DNA from: Bacteroidales bacterium
Lineage (GTDB): Bacteria > Bacteroidota > Bacteroidia > Bacteroidales > UBA932
DNA length: 18,472 bases
Assembly: GCA_016293535.1 (NCBI GenBank)
Contig: JAEDEB010000043.1
Span: 1-18,472 of the forward strand
Reading direction: 5' to 3'
A model generated the notes under the pieces. It had not been told where the DNA came from and made no database searches. It saw only the letters and a program-made list of their open reading frames with translations. The position numbers and the translations under genes are program-made. Below are positions 14,230 to 18,472 of this stretch, one piece after another (position 1 is the first letter of the stretch; the number at the start of each line of letters is the position of its first letter).

Positions 14230-15483
14230 CTATCTCTTAGATAGTTCTTCCTTTTCGTAGCTTTGTATGTCAGCGATGAAATCACTTCCTACCGGCACTC
14301 CGTTGCGCAGGCAGAACTCATCATAGACAGCATTCCATGGCAGTACCTTTGCCTCTTCCATGAGTGCCAGAACCTCGAAATGACGATCTTCGAGTTCATA
14401 TTTGGAAATCAGTTCCCTTGGTTCGAGAAGGGCGCGAAGCATACATTTCTGGGCTGATCTGGTGCCGATGACGTATGCACCGATGCGGTTGATGGATCCG
14501 TCGAAGAAGTCGAGTCCATAGTGAACGCGGTCAAGTGCATCGGCACGAACGATTTCGCTGAAAAGTTCCTGAGTAGGGTCGTCCATAATGGTCACGTGGT
14601 CGGAGTCCCAACGAATCGGCCGGCTCACGTGAAGCATGAGCTCAGACACATAGCAGAGCAGGGCTGACACCTTGTCACCAGGGCTTTCGGTAGGGTGGTA
14701 GTGGCCTGTGTCTATGGTCGGAATCTTTGCGTTCTTAACTGCGTATGCTGTATAGAAATCGTGCGAGCCCACGGTGAAACTCTCCAGTCCGATTCCGAAC
14801 ACCTTGCCCTCGATACAGTCCTTCATGTCAGATTTGGACTCGGCAAAAATGCGGTCAAGGGAATCTTTGAGGAGGTTGCGGTAGAGATAGTGATTGACTG
14901 AAACGTCCTTGCATCCGTCATGTACCCAGAGATTCATTATACAAGGATCGCCCTGAGCCTTGCCAATTGCGTCAGCAATGTCGCGGCAACGCTTTGTATG
15001 CTCGATCCAGAAGTCGCGTATGCCCTTGTCCGGATTGGAGAGGGAAAGGTTGCCGCTCTTTGGATGAGAGAAGGAGGAGGAATTGAAATCAAGGAGGGTT
15101 TTGTTCTCTTTAGCCCAGTCGATCCAGCTCTGGAAGTGTTCTACAGTAACTTCGTCCCTGTCCACGACCTTGCCTTTAAAATCACCGTAGATTTCGTGGA
15201 GGTTCAGTCTGTGACTGCCGGGAATGAGACTCTTTGCCTTGAGTATGTCCTTCCTGAGTTCGTCTATGTTACGCGCAGCTCCGGGATAGTTTCCTGTACT
15301 CTGGATACCGCCGGAGAGATCGCCAGCGTGGACCTCGAATCCCTTCACGTCATCTGCCTGCCAGCAGTGCATGCTGAGATGGAAGTTCTGAAGCTGCGAA
15401 AGGACTTTTTCGGTGTCAATGCCGATGGCGGCATATCTCTCTTTTGCAAGATTGTAAGCCTGATTGATTGTTGAGTCTTTCAT
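14230..15483 (-). CDS. rhaA: L-rhamnose isomerase
   Basis: A 417-residue cytoplasmic enzyme that interconverts L-rhamnose and L-rhamnulose, the first step of rhamnose breakdown. The full length matches the family. The metal-binding barrel residues are visible: E234 (GLESFTVGS), D258 and H261 (DTGHYHPTE), H285 (LHVSRP), D293 and D295 (RWDSDHV) and D325 (GLDFFDGSINRI). The N-terminal QNFHLSMHCWQADDV stretch is also characteristic. It stands alone: rhamnulokinase, aldolase and the rhamnose permease are not in the window, unlike the usual rha operon. It has its own promoter box and terminator, so it is probably transcribed as a single gene. Confidence 0.96.
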   Translation of the reverse strand: MKDSTINQAYNLAKERYAAIGIDTEKVLSQLQNFHLSMHCWQADDVKGFEVHAGDLSGGIQSTGNYPGAARNIDELRKDILKAKSLIPGSHRLNLHEIYGDFKGKVVDRDEVTVEHFQSWIDWAKENKTLLDFNSSSFSHPKSGNLSLSNPDKGIRDFWIEHTKRCRDIADAIGKAQGDPCIMNLWVHDGCKDVSVNHYLYRNLLKDSLDRIFAESKSDMKDCIEGKVFGIGLESFTVGSHDFYTAYAVKNAKIPTIDTGHYHPTESPGDKVSALLCYVSELMLHVSRPIRWDSDHVTIMDDPTQELFSEIVRADALDRVHYGLDFFDGSINRIGAYVIGTRSAQKCMLRALLEPRELISKYELEDRHFEVLALMEEAKVLPWNAVYDEFCLRNGVPVGSDFIADIQSYEKEELSKR

Positions 15484-15515
15484 TGTTCAGTGTATTTACA
15501 TGGTTTTCTGAAATG

Positions 15516-15523
15516 CAAAAATA
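15516..15523 (-). promoter_or_regulatory. -7 promoter box for the rhamnose isomerase gene
   Basis: The minus strand reads TATTTTTG, a full match to TAnnTTTG, 32 nt before the ATG at 15483. No TTG at the -33 spacing was seen, which would fit a promoter that depends on an activator. Confidence 0.5.
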
Positions 15524-15616
15524 TACTTTGCCGAAACCTCGACTCCTATGTTTTTTGACAAGGATATTTCATAATTGATATTCATAAGATGATGCTGGTT
15601 ATTTTTTGAAGATTAC

Positions 15617-15624
15617 TAAATTTG
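15617..15624 (+). promoter_or_regulatory. -7 promoter box for the M13 peptidase gene
   Basis: TAAATTTG matches TAnnTTTG exactly, 33 bp before the ATG at 15658. It overlaps the TTG at 15622, which argues that the frame does not begin there. No clear -33 element. Confidence 0.5.
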
Positions 15625-15657
15625 CTGCCTGTTTTAGAATTGTTACAAATTACAGAT

Positions 15658-17667
15658 ATGAAAAACGAAATACTCACATTGTCGCTCATTGCCATGCTTG
15701 CAGCGGCCTGCAATGGGGGACAGAAGTCGGAACGTGTCCCCGCAATCATGCTTTCGAATCTCGATACGACCATCGCTCCCGGTCAGGACTTCTATGCATT
15801 CGCCACCCGTGGCTGGCAGCGCAACAACCCGCTCAAACCTGAATTCTCCCGCTACGGTTCATTCGATGTACTCAGGGAGAACAACGAAATCCGTCTCAAT
15901 GAACTGTTCAAGAGTCTCAGCGGCGTAAAGGCGGCCAAGGGGAGCGTAGAGCAGAAGATAGCCGACCTCTATACCATGGCGCTCGATTCTGCCCGGCTCA
16001 ATGCAGAGGGATTCTCTCCGGTAAAGCCTTATTATGACAGCATAGGGGAAGTGTCAGATGCTGAAAGCTTTGCTCGTGCAGCTGCCCGTCTCAATCTGGG
16101 AGTGTTCTCCTCTTTTGTGGATGCAGACCTTATGGACAGCAATACCAACGTGCTCTATCTTAGTCAGTCAGGGCTTGCGATGGGCAATCGCGACTACTAT
16201 CTCGATGCCGACAAGGCAGAACTCAGGGAGGGTTATCTCAATTTCCTCGTAAAGGTTTTCACGCTTGCGGGCGACCCGGACGCCGAACGCAAGGCGAAGG
16301 ATGCCTTTGACTTCGAAATGGCTCTTGCAGAGCCTTTCTGGTCAATGGTACAGCAGCGTGACATCCAGGCCCAGTACAACCCCATGTCAAGCAGCCAGCT
16401 GACCGAAACATATCCGAATATGCACTTCGACGTATGTATGGACTACTACGGCATACCTGAACAGGAAAAAATCATCGTGGCAACCCCGTCATTCTTCAGC
16501 GCGGTTGATGTCCTCCTTGCAAAGACAGACCCGACAGTGCTCAGGCACTACCTTCAGGCCCAGCTGCTCACCGATGCCTGCGGGTCCATCAGCGACCCGT
16601 TCACCGATGCTTCCTTCGAATTCTTCTCCCGCCAGATGTCGGGTGCACAGGAGCAGAAACCTCGCTGGAAGAGGGCTATGAGCGTTCCCAACGGCATACT
16701 CGGAGAGGCTGTCGGCGAGATGTACGTCGCGAAGTACTTCCCTGAAAGGGACAAGCAGCGTATGCTCGAGATGGTTAAGAACATACAGACGGCTCTCGGC
16801 CAGCACGTTGAGGCTCTCGACTGGATGAGCGCCGAAACAAAGGCCAAGGCACAGGAGAAACTTTCTTCATTTACCGTCAAGATAGGCTATCCTGACAAGT
16901 GGAAGGATTATTCTTCCCTTGAGATCGATCCTTCGAAGAGCTATTATGAGAATCTCAAAGCCGCGTCGCAGTGGTACGTCAGGGACAATATCGACAAGCT
17001 CGGCAAACCGGTAGACAAGAGTCTCTGGGGAATGACCCCGCAGACCGTCAATGCATATTACAACCCGACTACCAACGAGATATGCTTCCCTGCAGGAATT
17101 CTCCAGCCACCTTTCTACAACCCTGATGCAGACGATGCCGTCAACTATGGCGCTATAGGAGTAGTGATCAGCCACGAAATGACCCACGGATTCGATGACC
17201 AGGGCAGGCTCTTTGACAAGGATGGCAATATGAACAACTGGTGGACCGATGCTGATGCCGAGGCATTCAAACAGAAGACTGCCGGCCTTGTCGCTCAGTT
17301 TGACCAGGTCCAGATTCTCCCGGGACTCAATGCCAACGGCGCCGCAACCCTTGGTGAGAACATAGCTGACCAGGGAGGTCTGCGCATCGCCTACACCGCA
17401 ATGCAGAACAGTTTTGCAGGCAAGCATCCTGAAGCGATTGACGGATACACTGCCGAACAGCGTTTCTACCTTGCCTACGCAACAGTCTGGGCACAGAACA
17501 TAACCGACCAGGAGAAACAGCGTCTCACCCTGCTTGACGTCCACTCGCTTGGCGAAAACCGCGTAAACGTGACCCTGCGCAACATCGACACCTTCTTCGA
17601 AGCCTTTGACATCAGGGAGGGCGACCCTATGTTCAGACCAGAAGAAGAAAGGGTGGTGATCTGGTAA
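15658..17667 (+). CDS. M13 (neprilysin/PepO-like) zinc metallopeptidase, lipoprotein
   Basis: A 669-residue endopeptidase of the M13 family, which cuts short peptides. The zinc site is H506-E507-x-x-H510 (ISHEMTHGFDD) with third ligand E567 in the family motif ENIAD; the substrate-binding NAYYNP lies upstream. The N-terminus is a lipoprotein signal with AAAC and Cys18, so the enzyme should be anchored in the outer membrane or face the periplasm. I start it at ATG 15658, because the upstream TTG lies in the promoter box and would bury the signal peptide. The C-terminus ends in VVIW, near the conserved terminal tryptophan of the family. It is a single gene, convergent with a glutaredoxin-like gene 33 bp away. 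Confidence 0.95.
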   Translation: MKNEILTLSLIAMLAAACNGGQKSERVPAIMLSNLDTTIAPGQDFYAFATRGWQRNNPLKPEFSRYGSFDVLRENNEIRLNELFKSLSGVKAAKGSVEQKIADLYTMALDSARLNAEGFSPVKPYYDSIGEVSDAESFARAAARLNLGVFSSFVDADLMDSNTNVLYLSQSGLAMGNRDYYLDADKAELREGYLNFLVKVFTLAGDPDAERKAKDAFDFEMALAEPFWSMVQQRDIQAQYNPMSSSQLTETYPNMHFDVCMDYYGIPEQEKIIVATPSFFSAVDVLLAKTDPTVLRHYLQAQLLTDACGSISDPFTDASFEFFSRQMSGAQEQKPRWKRAMSVPNGILGEAVGEMYVAKYFPERDKQRMLEMVKNIQTALGQHVEALDWMSAETKAKAQEKLSSFTVKIGYPDKWKDYSSLEIDPSKSYYENLKAASQWYVRDNIDKLGKPVDKSLWGMTPQTVNAYYNPTTNEICFPAGILQPPFYNPDADDAVNYGAIGVVISHEMTHGFDDQGRLFDKDGNMNNWWTDADAEAFKQKTAGLVAQFDQVQILPGLNANGAATLGENIADQGGLRIAYTAMQNSFAGKHPEAIDGYTAEQRFYLAYATVWAQNITDQEKQRLTLLDVHSLGENRVNVTLRNIDTFFEAFDIREGDPMFRPEEERVVIW

Positions 17668-17700
17668 TAAGATACAATCAGGCTCACACTTCTGGTCATG

Positions 17701-17994
17701 TCAACAACCTTTCCCGTCAAGGTTGCAGGAGGCCCCGGTGGAGAGTTCCTCCTCCAAGAACCTCGCCGCATCGAAACTGATCCGTCCGTCATCCTCTACA
17801 AAGCATGGTATCCCTATGGACCCGCCAGCCTTGATGGGGTCGAACGCAGGCGACGAGTCGCGTAGGCATATGAACTCCTTCAGGTTCCTCACGTGTTCGC
17901 AAATGTCAATGATGTCGAAATCAGGGTTGCCCGAGAGTCTTGACTTGACTTCGAAACAATCCGGGCAGGTAGCTGTTACATACACTTTGGTCAT
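17701..17994 (-). CDS. Glutaredoxin-like protein with CPDC motif
   Basis: A 97-residue thioredoxin-fold protein of the glutaredoxin-related family found in Bacteroidales and Clostridia. The redox motif C10-P-D-C13 follows the first strand, FDIIDI forms the second, and GIPCF (cis-proline region) is at 61-65. The C-terminal tail ASCNLDGKGC adds a cysteine pair (C90, C97) that I recall as conserved in this group. Function is probably thiol-disulphide exchange in the cytoplasm; the partner is unknown. No strong promoter box was seen upstream, only TATCTTGG (7 of 8) at 18041-18048 on the minus strand. Confidence 0.8.
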   Translation of the reverse strand: MTKVYVTATCPDCFEVKSRLSGNPDFDIIDICEHVRNLKEFICLRDSSPAFDPIKAGGSIGIPCFVEDDGRISFDAARFLEEELSTGASCNLDGKGC

Positions 17995-18212
17995 GGTGTC
18001 AATTGTGAAGCATGTTTCTGAACTATGTCAATTTTGTGTACCAAGATACAAAATACTGTGAACCTTGGCTTTAAATATTCTGACATTTTCTTCCTGCAAC
18101 GATTCGCATAAAATTCAACAATTGTTAAATGTAGGTCACCTGGACATTTGGAAGAAGGCTGGCTTTGCGGATATCAATTTTGATAGTACAAACAGAGGTT
18201 TTGCTTTCCTGA

Positions 18213-18323
18213 TGGTGGCAGACGTGGTACCCTGCGGCAGGTTATCTTAATAGTGACGCGTTGTATAGTACTGGCGGCTACGGTTATTGTTGGGCGAATA
18301 CTATCGGTGACCCGACGGCGTAA
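18213..18323 (+). pseudogene. Fragment of a Fibrobacter-type paralogous/DUF1566-like C-terminal domain
   Basis: A 36-codon frame between two stops translates to W-W-Q-T-W-Y-PAAGY then LNSDALYSTGGYGYCWAN. It matches the pattern (W-x-PAAGY, x-G-x-LY-x-GxxGYYWSS) at the C-terminus of many Bacteroidales surface proteins. There is no start codon, and the frame stops at a TGA just upstream (18210-18212). It is best read as a leftover of a deleted gene. Assignment is from motif memory. Confidence 0.45.
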
Positions 18324-18340
18324 ATCAGCGGGGAAGTCGA

Positions 18341-18348
18341 TATATTTG
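18341..18348 (+). promoter_or_regulatory. -7 promoter box for the HD-domain gene
   Basis: TATATTTG matches TAnnTTTG exactly, 15 bp before the GTG at 18364. The implied leader is only about 9 nt. No clear -33. Confidence 0.5.
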
Positions 18349-18363
18349 CAAAAATTTGTCAAA

Positions 18364-18472
18364 GTGACGCTGAGGGAGTATATAGAAACTGAAATCATTC
18401 CGCGCTACGACGCTTTCGACGGCGCACACAGGCGCGACCACGTCGAATATGTCATCAATGAGAGCCTGAAGC
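18364..18472 (+). CDS. HD-domain phosphohydrolase, N-terminal part (3' end outside window)
   Basis: The first 36 codons of a gene running off the window. The translation TLREYIETEIIPRYDAFD then GAHRRDHVEYVI matches the start of small Bacteroidales HD-superfamily phosphohydrolases; the H-R-R-D-H contains the first metal-binding histidine. The HD pair itself lies beyond the edge. The frame has no ATG, so I chose GTG 18364, which directly precedes the conserved TLREYI start and follows a promoter box closely. A TTG at 18346 is an alternative but lies inside the box. The substrate is unknown. Confidence 0.7.
   Translation, partial: MTLREYIETEIIPRYDAFDGAHRRDHVEYVINESLK

Larger units (their letters stand above)
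17995..18363. other. 369-bp stretch without an intact gene
   Basis: This stretch contains a weak promoter-like box for the glutaredoxin-like gene (18041-18048, minus strand), the remnant of a surface-protein domain at 18213-18323, and the promoter of the HD-domain gene at 18341-18348. From about 18049 to 18212 nothing recognisable was found. It is visibly more AT-rich than the genes around it. Confidence 0.55.

Noticed and set aside
15622..15657. TTG start giving a 12-residue longer M13 protein
   Set aside because: The TTG lies within the TAAATTTG promoter box, and the extension would precede and spoil a good lipoprotein signal that begins at ATG 15658.
16867..17544. 225-codon open frame on the minus strand across the M13 peptidase
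   Set aside because: It is antisense to the HExxH and ENIAD region of a clear peptidase and has no recognisable features or promoter.
17705..17725. CAACCTT/AAGGTTG hairpin as terminator between the M13 and glutaredoxin-like genes
   Set aside because: The 7-bp stem lies within the glutaredoxin-like coding end and no T-tract follows on either strand.
1..18472. CRISPR array, tRNA/rRNA genes, intact insertion sequences or phage genes
   Set aside because: No regularly spaced repeats, cloverleaf-type sequences, transposase motifs or phage-like genes were seen on either strand.

Overview
The window looks like a chromosomal segment of a gut-type Bacteroidales bacterium of roughly middling G+C. The evidence is a SusD C-terminus feeding into a fructan utilisation cluster, many exact or near matches to the Bacteroidota -7 box TAnnTTTG in front of genes, few Shine-Dalgarno sequences, and Bacteroidales-type proteins (GH32 with the extra N-terminal domain, CPDC glutaredoxin-like protein, M13 lipoprotein, L-rhamnose isomerase). 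Genus cannot be fixed from sequence alone.

Layout. (1) 1-4116, plus strand: the 3' part of a fructan polysaccharide utilisation locus: SusD end, GH32 fructosidase, MFS sugar importer and PfkB fructokinase, with gaps of 5 bp or less or overlaps. Together they bind fructan at the surface, release fructose in the periplasm, import it and phosphorylate it. (2) 4145-8224, minus strand: a tripartite efflux operon, transcribed TolC-like outer-membrane factor, EmrA-like adaptor, EmrB-like MFS pump. It has a leader of about 165 nt, and a structure with every hallmark of an intrinsic terminator sits inside the first 21 codons of the tolC-like gene. (3) 8484-11689, minus strand: a tight four-gene operon (SDR oxidoreductase, EamA transporter, YiiX-like C92 cysteine hydrolase, acyl-ACP thioesterase). 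(4) 11834-12888, plus strand: lrgAB-like pair with a clear promoter. (5) 12889-13332: a decayed remnant of a GH2 glycosidase plus a 12-bp inverted repeat next to the promoter of an AraC-type regulator. (6) 13333-15483: the AraC regulator, convergent with a lone L-rhamnose isomerase gene whose intrinsic terminator lies inside the 3' end of the AraC gene. (7) 15658-17667: an M13 metallopeptidase lipoprotein, convergent with a small glutaredoxin-like gene. (8) 17995-18472: a non-coding stretch with a remnant of a surface-protein C-terminal domain, then the promoter and first 36 codons of an HD-domain phosphohydrolase.

No tRNA, rRNA, CRISPR array or intact insertion sequence was seen. Most of the window is ordinary Bacteroidales content. 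The most unusual item is the terminator-like hairpin in the tolC-like gene, a candidate attenuator controlling the whole efflux operon.
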